From NCBI GenBank assembly GCA_022578965.1, contig MU400628.1:1-64000 (forward strand): a stretch of DNA of 64,000 bases. The letters run 5' to 3'. Shown piece after piece: positions 38,556 through 49,369 of this stretch; within the stretch, counting starts at the first letter, position 1; the number at the start of each line of letters is the position of its first letter. The notes beneath the pieces are model-generated. The model saw nothing but the letters and a program-made list of their open reading frames with translations. It did not search any database and was not told where the DNA came from. The translations under genes were made by a program, and so were the position numbers. The stretch comes from Xylaria sp. FL1777. Lineage: Eukaryota; Ascomycota; Sordariomycetes; Xylariales; Xylariaceae.

Positions 38556-39820
38556 TTAACGTCTTTCTGCAAAGTCGTCTATAGCGGAAAACCTGCTCGA
38601 AGCCATACCGTCGCTTGGCGATGGCCACGTCGAACTGCCGAGGCGACTATCTGGGTACGGGGGAGAGCCTGGACGCGGTAGGTCCTCCATTGTGGGGGCT
38701 GCCAGTCGTCCGTGCATGCTGAATGCCTTCGCATGAGCGTTGCTTAGGCCTAGAAGGCCTGCCGTGACCAAGAGAAGGCCGAGAAATATGATGGAGCCCA
38801 CCTGCGAAAAATTGCCGCTGAAGGCAGCGACGAGATATACGGTTAGCTTTGCCGCGGCCTCAAGATAGCCCTCGACATGTGTTTGATCTCTTAGCCACCT
38901 CGTGGTAGTAATGGCTTGCAGATCTGAAGCCAGGCCGCGCAGAGCCACAACACGGCCGCGACCGAGGTCAACGACATACTCTGTTAGCGCATCAGGATTT
39001 TCTGGACCAGACCCGGGTGAACTTGGGAGGGCTAGGGGCTTTTTAGGCCAGTTTGTCCGCTGTTTGATGATCCAAATATTCAAAACGCGAGACAGCATCA
39101 GCCCGAGCAAGGCAGCAACACCCCACCCTAGTGCCACTTCATTAGCGAAAGACAAGAAGATATCCAAAGAGTTAGTATGAATTCGATAAAGGAACGGGAA
39201 GAGAGAAAGGGAACAGGAAAGAATAGGGGAAACGCACATTCTCGCAACAGAACCATAAACACGAACGCAGTGATTGTGAGCACGGGACTTGCTATATACA
39301 AAACCTGGGAGATCCAGCCGATGCCAGCTTCTTGGTCACGCCAAATGACACCGCGCTGTCCGAAGCCGCGTCTCTTGCGTCGATCCTCGCCGTACGGAAA
39401 GTACCTACGCTGAGGCATCATGCCGACATCGACGACGATGCGTTGGCCAGCCCTGCCGACGCGCTCAAGATACTGCAGCGTGGCGGTGTTGGCGATGTTG
39501 TACGTAGACGTCTTCCCGTCGACCGACTCGACGGCGTTGAAAGGCAACGGGAGCTCGTTGAGCACGACATCGGCGGCCTGCTGGTAGTGCAAGCCCGGCG
39601 CCAGCAGAAGGGCATCGAGCCATGAAACACCCGAGATCCTTGTCCGCTGTGCAATGGTGCTGAGATCGGCCAGTGCGAGAAGGCCGGCTGCCGAGATCTC
39701 TACATTGGGTATGGGTGTCTGCGTCCAGTTTGGGAATCCTCGCTTGAGGAGATTCTGATCGGACGCTGTGTGAGTTTAGGAGAGTCCGCTTGAAGTAATG
39801 TCATCAATACTCGCCTCCAT
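38556..39820 (-). CDS. Multi-pass membrane protein of unknown function
   Basis: Three exons (39820-39811, 39765-39238, 39136-38556) give 372 residues starting MEATSDQNLLKRGFPNW. The first exon is only 10 nt; the first intron is 45 bp (donor GTATTG, branch CTAAACT, acceptor CAG) and the second 101 bp (donor GTGCGT, branch ACTAAC). A second in-phase acceptor (CACTAG, 39130) is also possible. After a soluble N-terminal domain of about 155 residues come four probable membrane helices: ISQVLYIASPVLTITAFVFM, ALGWGVAALLGLMLSRVLNI, AAAKLTVYLVAAFSG and IIFLGLLLVTAGLLGL. The C-tail is Pro/Ser-rich and cytosolic in character. I do not recognise the family beyond fungal integral membrane proteins. Confidence 0.75.
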
Positions 39821-41100
39821 GATTTGTTTGTAGTGGTAGCTAATCAGCTATTCTTATTGGAGAGAACTTGGGCAGGCGTACAGACGCATCTACCCAGTCT
39901 GGGTGGTTCTACGAATCAGAGACCCTAGTTTGTATGCAGATGGAGGGAGGGAATATGATGAAGAGATACCCAAGTATATACATACATATACACTACTAAT
40001 ATGCAGCACCCAAGACAGCCTCGAGTCAAACGATGACGAGAAGGGGATAAATCGAGTGAGAAGTGTAAATGAAATTATTGTATTCTGATTGTTCGACACA
40101 TGTCAGCCTGGGCAGAGTGAGATATATAATCAATGTACGGGTTGTAATCAAGTCGAGCCAAATCAAGGCAGACGCTGTCGGCGAACACTCTCGGCGGGCA
40201 CTCTCCCACAGCCTACAGGCATAGCATAATGTAGATAGGTTGCAACTATGGAGGGATGTAGGCAAATACGTACTGCGTAGGCTAGTGGTGTATACCTACT
40301 TACTTAAGTAGGTATACCTAGTATATATGTAGGGCTGGTATCGTCTGGGTAGACCATGACCCTTACCTTGCCGCCGGCGCATCTCATCGTGGCCAGGCCA
40401 GATCAGGGTTCATGATGCCCATCCAAGTCGAAGGACGAGACACGATGGCTATTCGCCAATGAGACAAGGTCGCTAAGCTTGACCCGTCTCCTGACTTTTT
40501 GATGGGTAGGACGGCGTTGCCGGGTGATTAGTCGGTTAGTTGACCTATTGCGACGCTGGGTTGAGCTACATAGGATGGGAGCAAAGAGTTCATTGCAGAT
40601 CCGATGTAAGGCAGGTAGTGTAGTGTAGTGTAGTGTAGTGTTCGTACTGACAGTGTATAATACAGATACTATAGTATGCGCTATGGAGGTTAAGCAGGTA
40701 CCTACAGCTTGTTCAACTACCGTGCTGTACAGTGTAGGACAGCGGCGCTCCAGTGGCTTATGGCTTACACAGAGGTGGTGCACGTGTACACATATCGGGT
40801 ACATTGGTGGGGATCCCGGGGTTGCATGGGGCGTTGGTGCTTAAGGTTGTGCAGAGGCCAAGGTTATGACCAGGTGCTGGACCGGACCGGGGGAAAGCTT
40901 CCAATCCATCATTACCCACTTGTCTGGTGTAGGTATTTAGAGGATGCATAATCGATAAGAGCTCCAGGAGACAGTACCTACTAGCTTACGATGGAGGTCT
41001 CTCGACAGTCGTCAACAGCACACTTACCATCAACAACGACGGAGCGGTTGAGGCTTTTCACATCCCGAACACACCCCGGATATCATGACTTGATATCGAT
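39821..41100. other. Gene-free spacer, ATG29 promoter side
   Basis: Lies between divergent genes and so holds both promoters. It contains a TAGTG repeat (40615-40640), a TACTGCGTA word (40271) and a palindrome ATACCTACT/AGTAGGTAT near 40292. No supported gene. Confidence 0.5.
40615..40640. repeat. (GTGTA)n microsatellite
   Basis: Five perfect TAGTG/GTGTA units in a spacer. Confidence 0.9.
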
Positions 41101-42650
41101 ATGGCTTCACTAGCAGCCGAGCCGACTTATACTGTCTTCATCCGTCTCCCGTTCCCTCGTGGTGACTTTGTGGACCCCCCTCCAGTAAGCACAGTGATGT
41201 CTACTTAAGTACCTCCTACATGCGCCATCTCCATCCCCGTTTTCATCATCGTCAGGAGACTCACGAGAGCCTAGGTGAACTGGGAGCCTTCGAAAGATGA
41301 AGCTCTGTGGAGTATCGTATCAAAGCTCTCTAAGACAGAGATAGATTGTAGGTCCAGTCGTCCCCATCAGATACGGTAGTCATGACTACAAGAAATCGGT
41401 GTCACGCTAATCACGCCCAAGGGAACGAAATGCAAGCCGCAACACTTCCCCCCGTTCGTTACCGTCGCTCGTGACACACTAACATCCAGCAGTGCCGCCA
41501 AGTTCCAGGTCACTGTTGACTTTCTCCTCCAACAAGTTGCCTGGCTCACCGAGCGCCATGCCTCCCAGGTGCGAGCCCAGATGCGCAAGGCCGCCGCCGC
41601 TGCTAAAGTCTCGCCTGCGCCGTCACCCCAACCACAGGTATCCGAAGGGGGCTTTTCGGCCGATACTCTGCGATACACCGGCCAACCTCGTGCTCCTTCT
41701 TCTGCCTCCATCCGCAGAGATTCGCCTCTACCGCGGAATGAGCAAAACACGCCGAGTTCATCCATGAGAAGTACCCCGCGGCCTGCCCCGACCCGAACTT
41801 CGTCAACAAATACCGCCCTATACACAACGAGAAACCTTGGCGGTGGTGCTAAATTGTCTGGGAAGTCTGGTACCGATCCCCAGCGACGACTGACGTCGCT
41901 ACCCATCACCACCAATATAGATGATCAGAATGATCAAGATGACCAAGAGACCGACCCCAATTCCCCCGGTTCGCCCGAATCGAGCTCCGCTTCCTCTTCC
42001 TCCTCATCAAGCCCCGCGCAATCGAGAATCATCCGTCGCCCGCCACGATTTCAAGGTAACGAAGGCCCGTCCTTCGGCGGCGATGACGGTGACGACGACG
42101 ACGACGACGCAGAGCCGGCTTTTCCCCCATACAGACCGCAGGCTACTGGCACCACGAGTGGTCAACATGATTTGGGTGCGACACTGCGTGGCGATAACCG
42201 AGACCTAGGAAATAGATCCGTTAAAGGATCTGCTCGAGATCGCAGTCATCATTCTCATCATTCCCAGACATCGGATTCCTCCACTAGTTCTATTCTAGTA
42301 TCGAGGGGCGCCCATGAAAAGCGTCCTAGTGGTCCCTTGTCACCACGGCGTGCCATAGAAATGGTGGGTCGTAGCCCAGGTGGCAAAGCAAAAGCATATT
42401 CGCGAGATAGCGACGGAACTCCCAGCATGGGCAGCAGCTTTAGTGACCTAGATGGTACAGTATTGAGCTTCGCCTATATCACCGTATTCTCGCTAAACAT
42501 GTATTAGATGCGTCTGTGACTCAGTCGGCTTTGGAAGAAGCGTTCGCAAGCAGAATGCAAGATGGGGGCACAATCAGTAGCCTTAGGGGGACCATCAGCA
42601 ATGCATTTCGGAGCGGGTATCGGACGAAACCGAGTAACGCTCCTAAGTAA
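41101..42650 (+). CDS. ATG29: Autophagy-related protein 29
   Basis: Five exons (41101-41184, 41275-41347, 41422-41431, 41490-42454, 42508-42650) give 424 residues. The N-terminus has the Atg29 signature: YTVFIRLPFPRGDFVDPPP, then VNWEPSKDEALWSIVSK, then DWNEISAAKFQVTVDFLLQQ, then VAWLTERHASQVRAQMRKA. The 10-nt third exon and the GC-AG intron after it (GCAAGC to CATCCAG) are needed to restore the conserved DWNE..AAKF segment. The rest is Ser/Pro-rich and disordered, with an Asp run and a C-terminal helix beginning ASVTQSALEEAFASRM. Atg29 joins Atg17 and Atg31 in the scaffold that starts the phagophore assembly site in yeast. Confidence 0.92.
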
Positions 42651-43237
42651 CTGAAGGAGCTATTTTTGCCTCCTTTTCAAATACCGGGTAACTTTTGGCG
42701 TTCAATGACATTATGCAGTGATTTGGGATATGGGTTTGGCAATATCTCTGGTGTTTAGGATGGTATTTCTATGTAATACGCCGCAAGAATTCTCTTACAG
42801 GCTAGGGACCAAGATCAGTTACCATTCAATTAACTCTTTATTCATCACTACTTTCACCCCCAGAATGTGACGGCTTGAATAGTTAATTACGTAACATAGA
42901 AAAACAAGACAAAAGACAAAACCAAGATGTTGTGGCATTCATTCTTGTTTACTTGCACAGGTAAAAATCATTCTACCGGTACTACACGTAAATTTCATCA
43001 CAAAAAATACACAATTTAGATCCTTTATTTTAGATAGTAACTGGTTTGCTTCTATAGGTTAATAGGTTTAAGATAAAATATAGCTGCAACTTACAGTTGA
43101 AACATGTAGTAATGACTCGTTATTCTAAACAACTTACAAAGGGAAAAGCTAAGTGTAAGTAAAACAAGGACTTTTAGCTAATAAAAAAAAAAAAAAAAAG
43201 TCGCTACCATCACCTCGTTCAACGCCTACCTTGATAA
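42651..43237. other. AT-rich convergent spacer
   Basis: 3' ends of ATG29 (plus) and the unrecognised gene (minus) meet here. The DNA is noticeably AT-rich with a 17-base A-run at 43183-43199. Confidence 0.5.
43183..43199. repeat. A17 homopolymer
   Basis: A perfect A-run between the convergent 3' ends of ATG29 and the unrecognised gene. Confidence 0.9.
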
Positions 43238-44494
43238 TTAAGACGACCGCGGCGCAGGAGGTGGCCGGGCCCTGACGAGGGCTGTGCCAGTAGGCCGCGT
43301 CAAAGTGATACCCCCCGGGAACATGCTGACCATCCTCGTGAAGTGATTATTCGAGGCGGCCTTGTTCATGGGCGAGCCCTTGACGCCCGCGACGATGGCG
43401 TTGACGGCCGTCTCCAGCTTGTCGAAGGTGGCCTTCGCGAAGGCGTTCTGCTCGCTTGCCTCGACCAGCAGCTGGCGCAGCGCGGGGATCAGACCGCTGG
43501 CGTACGGGCTGTCGACGTTGGCCAGGCGCGCGCCGTTCGTCGCGTGGCGCGCGTCCAGCACGCCGGCCTTGGCCGACTGGTTCGTTGCTTGGCGGTAGGC
43601 TTGGCTTGCCATCACTTGCTTGCGCGAGGCGTCGAGCACTTGCACGCGCCAGTTCACCACCGCGTCGATGAAGCCCACGCAGAACTTGAACACTTGCGGC
43701 AGCCCCACGCGCAAGCCCGTGTTCGGCCCGCTGTAGGCGAGGAGTTGGCGCCCTTCTTCCGGGGAGAGCAGGTACAGCTCTTGGAAGATGCCGCGGTCCA
43801 CGGGGGCGTAGCCCATGTTGCTGGCGGCGCGGAACTCGACCATCTTCGCGTCGAGCAGGATGTTGCTCTCGTGGATGATGGCGTTGGCCGAGTTCCCCTT
43901 GGTGTGCTGCCGTCCTGAGTTGTAGCTAGGCCCTAGATTCGGGTCATCTCTGAGAGCGTGGTTCATGAAGCGGTATCTTACCTCACTCCACGCACGAGCC
44001 ATGTGAAAGATGTTTTCGAGGGAATATATCTGGTCGCCTGGCTGTTGGCCGAGGTTATCCTGATACAGCTCCCCCATGATATCCCTAAGGTCGTCAGGAT
44101 TAGTCCAGAAAGTCCGCGCGAGGTTGATGATCTCGTCGTATTCGGCCATCGTGGTTCCCGCGTCCGAGTTACCGAGGAGGTTGAGACGTCTCCTCTTATT
44201 GGAGCCGTCTGGGTTGATGTAGTCGTAGTTGATTCTCTCGACGTTAAGTGCCGCTTTCAGGAACTTGGATCCGGGACCATCCGCGTCGGTAATTGCGGGG
44301 GCGTTCTGTAGCGCCTGGATGAACTCTTCCCATGTTGTAGAACTCGCGTGGAGATCTCGGAGGAACAGCATAAGCGAGTATCTCGTGTCGTCAACATCGA
44401 TGTTCGAATTGTCTTCGGCCTTGCCTTGGCGCGGAAGCGTCTGCCAACGTGAGGTCTTCCTTTTCAGGTTACTCTGTGCTGCAATTACCGCCAT
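43238..44494 (-). CDS. Unrecognised intronless protein of 418 residues
   Basis: One uninterrupted frame from an ATG at 44494. No signal peptide, membrane segment or known domain is evident. The N-terminal third contains helical segments such as RYSLMLFLRDLHASSTTWEE and a basic patch KRRRLN at about residue 100 that could act as a nuclear signal. The middle shows aromatic-rich segments such as RGIFQELYLLSPEEGRQLL, and the tail is Pro/Arg-rich. The 3' half of the coding sequence (43238 to about 43900) is far more GC-rich than the 5' half, while both flanks are AT-rich. It may be lineage-specific or transferred; both are inference. Function unknown. Confidence 0.65.
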   Translation of the reverse strand: MAVIAAQSNLKRKTSRWQTLPRQGKAEDNSNIDVDDTRYSLMLFLRDLHASSTTWEEFIQALQNAPAITDADGPGSKFLKAALNVERINYDYINPDGSNKRRRLNLLGNSDAGTTMAEYDEIINLARTFWTNPDDLRDIMGELYQDNLGQQPGDQIYSLENIFHMARAWSEVRYRFMNHALRDDPNLGPSYNSGRQHTKGNSANAIIHESNILLDAKMVEFRAASNMGYAPVDRGIFQELYLLSPEEGRQLLAYSGPNTGLRVGLPQVFKFCVGFIDAVVNWRVQVLDASRKQVMASQAYRQATNQSAKAGVLDARHATNGARLANVDSPYASGLIPALRQLLVEASEQNAFAKATFDKLETAVNAIVAGVKGSPMNKAASNNHFTRMVSMFPGGITLTRPTGTALVRARPPPAPRSS

Positions 44495-45992
44495 GGTTAA
44501 AAAGAGTTCGATTTAATTCTTCGTTTGTCTTCTCTGCTTCCTTCGAATCGATATTCTCTGCGCGTTGTTGGTGGTTCTACAATGTCGGCTTGCTTTGATC
44601 TACAACCTTTGGATATCACAACGTCAATGTTCGTACGAATGTTAAGCTTGCCCATGGTTAATATACTCGCAGATTCACACAAGTTTCGTTGTTACTAGAG
44701 CCGCATAAAGGCTTTATGTTTACAACTCCGGCTTTCAATTCTTCTTGTTTCTAAGAAAATGTTAGAAAGCGCTTTACAAGACTTGGAAACCTAAACCTTT
44801 GATAGAACTGATGCAAAACGTAACAAGGGGGTTGTTTGTATGTTGACCAAAGCCATGTTGACAATTCATTGTCTATCATAATGGTAGGTTAGGAACATGC
44901 TTTGTCAGACAAAGCCGTGAAGATTCACATCGAGAGCAAAATGAGGACTTCAACAAAAGTGCTATGACTGCTATCCTATTGGATGGATATCGTACGCTCA
45001 TTTAAACTTCCGGAAGCGGTGACCGATAGACCTTGTCGCCTAGACTACCGGCGTCCAAGATAGGTAAGTGATATCATACATTAAGTCATATCATAAGGAC
45101 TAAACCAGATCGGGACCGTATTGCGGGAGGGGGATACGGCCGTGGTGGTTGTGGTGGTTCTTCCACAGGAGGAAGCGATATTGCCATGGGGTTCTGTCAC
45201 ACTAACACACTAGTCACCTCTCTAGACACCTAGGTAGGTACTCAGCCGCAAGAGATCGTCGAGCTGGCGAGAGGAATGTCTCATGATCTATATATACTAC
45301 CTATGGCGTAGATGTGCAGATGTGCGCCGTAGGAGGAGGATCTTAGCGTGGGCTGTACTCTTTCTCTTTCTCTTTCATACGCCACTGAAACCGGCCGGCA
45401 AGTCAGCTGTGCCTACATTAACACGATCGAATTGCGCCGTTGCTTTTCAACGCATACCTAGTATACATGTAGGTAGTATTGAGATAGTAGGCAGGCTAGG
45501 GACGCTGCACGCATAAGGACCTGGACTAATACAGCTCGGCTACGGCTTGGCTGGTCTAGATGGCGATGCTTGCTTGGCTCTCTAGTGGAAGGCAACTCCG
45601 CCAAGTCAACTAACCCCGGACATCTTGCCCAACACGACCCAGCCTTTGAATCGTCTCATTTCATGATACCCTCCACTAGGGGATTTTATACTAAAATTAG
45701 CTTAAAATTAGCTTACTTAGTAGAGGTTTTTTTGTTGGTTTAAGGCTGATTGGTTCCTTGGCAGTGGCATGAAAGAAATCAGCCTGGGCAGCTTCAGGAG
45801 TCACTCAGGTATGACTGGAGAAAATTCCAGCGGTATAAAACAAGATGTCTCGCCGCCTGCGCTGTGAGCGGTCAGATCGCAACATTACGGAAAATTTGAC
45901 AACAGTATCGCGATCTTCGCCTATTCTTGCTCTTCTTCCTCATCTTCCTAGTCTTCTCCCCTACCATCACACAACAACCTCACACATCAAAG
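44495..45992. other. Gene-free spacer
   Basis: Between divergent genes; AT-rich near 44500-45000. An imperfect CTTT run lies near 45361-45380. No supported gene. Confidence 0.45.
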
Positions 45993-46719
45993 ATGGCTTT
46001 GCAAATCCTCGCCGCACATGCTGCCAACAACCTTGTCTCGGACAACGTGTTGGCCGCCCGCAACATCTTCGGTGGCAATGCTGGCCACGTTGAGATGTTA
46101 GAGTCGAGGGCCACCTCCGGCAACAACACGGTGAACATCTTCATCGACTCGGAGGATCCCGAAAACTTCGAATACGCCGTCTCTGTCGTCGCCGCCTGCG
46201 CCAGCGAGACTGTCTACGAAATCCGATGTACCGCGGGCCCAGACGCTCAGGCATGTGGCGCCAACGCACCCGTATGTTTCTCCAATCCAGCTTTCCCACA
46301 ACGGAAGGTCCCGTCGTGGGACAATGGAGGAACGGACTAACTAACGCGATGAGTAGGTCGGCACAGTCACAGAGAACGCGAGCGAGTACAAGCTCAAGAG
46401 CGTCGCCTCAACGAAGACGGCGGGCATTGAAGTTGTGGCCACCGCCATTGAGAGCTGCAACCTAGCCGGCACGACGGCGGCCACCTGTACGGCGACGCTG
46501 GAGGCCTCGGCCCAGGGCCAGAAGACCTCGACGGCGGGCACCATCACCTACACGAACGCCGCGACGCTGCGCTTCGACGTCAGCGTCACGGGCGGCGCCG
46601 AGAAGCTCGCCAACCCCACCGGCACGTGCAGCAGCGACGCAGCCGGCCTCAGCTCGCGGGCTGTCGCGTTCTGGGGATTCCTCGGCGCTATTGGCGCCAT
46701 CGGTGTCATTGCGCTCTAA
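45993..46719 (+). CDS. Probable GPI-anchored cell-surface protein
   Basis: Two exons (45993-46271, 46357-46719; donor GTATGT, branch CTAAC, phase 0) give 213 residues. The C-terminus ends in a Ser-rich spacer and a hydrophobic stretch (AVAFWGFLGAIGAIGVIAL), typical of GPI attachment. The mature part has a Cys-paired beta-rich pattern (YEIRCTAGPDAQACG, then ESCNLAGTTAATCTATLEAS, then a Cys in TGTCSSDAAG) seen in small ascomycete GPI proteins of unknown role. The ATG at 45993 does not begin a classical signal peptide. The in-frame codons just upstream encode a hydrophobic run (LLFFLIFLVFSPT) but lack an ATG, so the 5' end may be incomplete. Confidence 0.72.
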
Positions 46720-47233
46720 GCGCTCGAACCGATGCCGTAAAGGAGGGAGTTTAAGAGTGTCTATGTCCATGCTCACTGGGGTCACTACCCCTTGGGGGGC
46801 TTTTGTTACACATTGAGCGTCTGGCGTTTATAGTTATGATGCATGAACATATTCTAGTACATACATATACCCTGATAATTTGAAAAGAATACTTGACGGA
46901 TCATTTCGGCCGAGTCTTCGTGTCGCTCCGGCTCAGTTCTCGGAGCGGCGAGTACCGTACGCAGTACTTGACCTGAAAAATGCTTAATTTTGTAAGAACG
47001 GGGGCTGAATCTACCTTCTCCAAACGTTTAAGGCTTGTTTGTTTGTACGCCGTGCTATTGCATATGACGCCAGCCAAAAGTCCTTAGACCAACAGCCTAG
47101 TCTACATGTAGATCGTTCGACACAACGCACAATACGAGAAGACAACTTGGCGCCAAGCGACCAATATACCTTCCCAAGTCAGGATTGCAACTTCACGTCT
47201 TCCATTTCGTACCAGTGACTCATCGCCGCCTAT
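46720..47233. other. Convergent spacer
   Basis: 3' ends of the GPI-type protein gene and the FAD oxidase gene. One TACGCAGTA word at 46958. No gene seen. Confidence 0.5.
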
Positions 47234-49369
47234 TCAGTTGTACAACCCCAAGATCTCGCCAATGATAGACTTGAATGTGCCCTTGGGATCAAACTTCTCG
47301 CGCACAGCCTGGAGTTTGTCAGAGCCTTAACATCTCACCTGTCCAAAAAAAGAAAAGAAAAACATTCGACACTTGTTTACGGGAATCTTTGTATAGGGGT
47401 CTTTGTACAAAGGTATCTGAGGATTTAACTTACTGTGAAAAAGGTCAGCTCGTCATCCATTGATGATTTCAAGAAATAAAGACTCGCAATGGTTCAAACA
47501 TACCTTTGAATCTAGCTAGGTGATTCGGATCGAGGTTCTTCGTGGCATTGCCGAACACCTCGCGCGTGTTCTTCGTCCAGTGTGGGCGCGCTGGGAACTC
47601 ATCGAGAAGAGTCGTAGCCAGGTTAATATCTGAGACGGTTTCCTCATCAGCCCGAATCATCATCGATATCATAGGTTTTATCTATGATAAAGAGGGAGTT
47701 TACGTACAGAATTGCTCGTTGAATCGTTTACCATCTCCGATCGTGGGATGGAAACTTGGGAAGTCGAACATGATCGCACCCTTCGTCCAGTCCACCCCAT
47801 CGGAAGTGTTGTAGGTTACCTGTCCCAGGAAGTCGAAGTATGCCCTGCCAAACTTGATATTGATGCCACTGCGGTATGTCGAAGCCACTGTGGTCTCGTG
47901 TGTTAGCATTCATTGTCACGCTAGTATCAGCCTTCACTCGATGACATAATGCATTATACCCTGGCTGCCAGGATAACCGAGCGCGGGATCGAGAGAACAG
48001 AAAAAAGGGTACTCACTAGTCCTCCCCGCGCTCGCCTCAGCATCGAAGGCCTCGCGCACGCGCTTCAGCACCTGATTTGCCATGACGACCGGGAAAGCGA
48101 GCTCTAGAGTGTAGCCATGCAGACCTTGCTCCCACTCGGGCTTCTGGTCCGGGAAGAGACCTCCGATCAGGACGTCATAGTTCCATCCATAAACCGGCCA
48201 TGTGAGAATGTCCTGCCACGTCGTCTTCTCTTTGAAGTTGGGCGCCGACCATAACGCGAAGGCCGTGGTCTCGAAGAACCAGTTGGACGAGGCCAGGAAC
48301 TTGCCGGCCTCGAGCGTCGTCCTGGCGACCCCGGCCTCGAAATCTGTGATCGAAAATGTGTTCTGGAATCCCTGCTGGTCGCTCAGCGTCAACGGGATCT
48401 CGTCGTAATAGCGCCAGTGAAACTGTCGCACGTATGGCCACCACTGTATTAAGAGTAGGGAGTGTGAGTATGACGCGCCAGGTTTGTTATCGTTGTGGTA
48501 GAACGTACCCAAAGGTTTGCAGTTGCATACGGCGCGATCAACCCATATATGTCACCATCCAAGACTTCATCCTCGCTCAAGCTTCGGTAACTACGTGTCA
48601 GCTTACTCCCCATCTCTCTCTCCGTTTATTTAAGGATGGCTGATTGCTTACATTTTCTGCTGAGCAAAGACTTTGAAATCTGGGTAAATCTTGAACTTCA
48701 TCCGGACAATGACGCCCAGGAGGCCCAACGAAGTCGAAGCGGCGAGCCAATCGTCGTTATTGTTGTCCCGCTCGATCGTGACGAGATCACCGTTGCCGTT
48801 AACAATGTCGATTGACAGGACACCGGCAGCGACCATCGAGTCTTCTCTGATGGACGAGCGATGGCCGCCCATGGCCACTGCGCCCGCCATGGTGATGTTC
48901 CAGTTCACCAATGTGTACCCCATCGAAGCGTTACGTTCGTGGAGCCACTCGGCGAGCTGCAGAAACGTTACACCCGCTTCGATGTCGACGGTCCCCGTCT
49001 CCGCCCCTTCTTCAAGCACCATGTTCGAAATTCCGTTGACGAACTCGGTTTGAATTATGATGGTATCCGGGTTGTCTGAGCACATTGTATCATACCTTGA
49101 AGCCCGAGTCGTCAGTCAACAGCACCATAGTCGTACATACGTCTCCATGATACCCACCACATATGCCCCTTTCCGGAGGCTCTGACCGGTGTACCATTTG
49201 CAATCGCTTGCTTCACAGTCGACACTATATCGTCTACACTGGTGGCTGCGTGGACTGAAGCTACATCGTGGCAGGCCGGGAAGCCATCCCCATCGAATGT
49301 ATTGTAAGGCGTCGCTACAACTAGAGTCGTTGCTGCTGCAAGAGCAGCAATATCCTTCAGAGACAGCAT
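47234..49369 (-). CDS. Secreted FAD-linked lactone oxidase-like protein (ALO/GULO type)
   Basis: Seven exons (49369-49158, 49095-48652, 48590-48509, 48443-48017, 47887-47708, 47629-47504, 47325-47234) give 520 residues; every junction keeps frame. A signal peptide is likely (MLSLKDIAALAAATTLVVAT). The FAD-binding PCMH domain follows, with PVRASGKGHMWYD, where the His is the expected site of covalent flavin attachment, and then TLVNWNITMAGAVAMGGHRSS. The C-terminal ALO domain ends with RPHWTKNTREVF and REKFDPKGTFKSIIGEIL, the end seen in D-arabinono- and L-gulono-lactone oxidases. A secreted member probably oxidises a sugar lactone or alditol with release of hydrogen peroxide; the substrate is not predictable. 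Confidence 0.85.

Noticed and set aside
41569..42507. Reading ATG29 as a single 312-codon exon
   Set aside because: This frame lacks the conserved N-terminus and runs through the last intron; the five-exon model recovers both ends of the protein.
43183..43199. A17 run as evidence that the intronless gene is a retrocopy
   Set aside because: The A-run is on the plus strand, whereas the gene is on the minus strand; a retrocopy tail would read T on the plus strand.
43343..43918. 191-codon plus-strand frame
   Set aside because: It is antisense to the GC-rich half of the intronless gene and consists mainly of Arg, Ala, Val, His and Leu, as expected from reverse reading of GC-rich codons.
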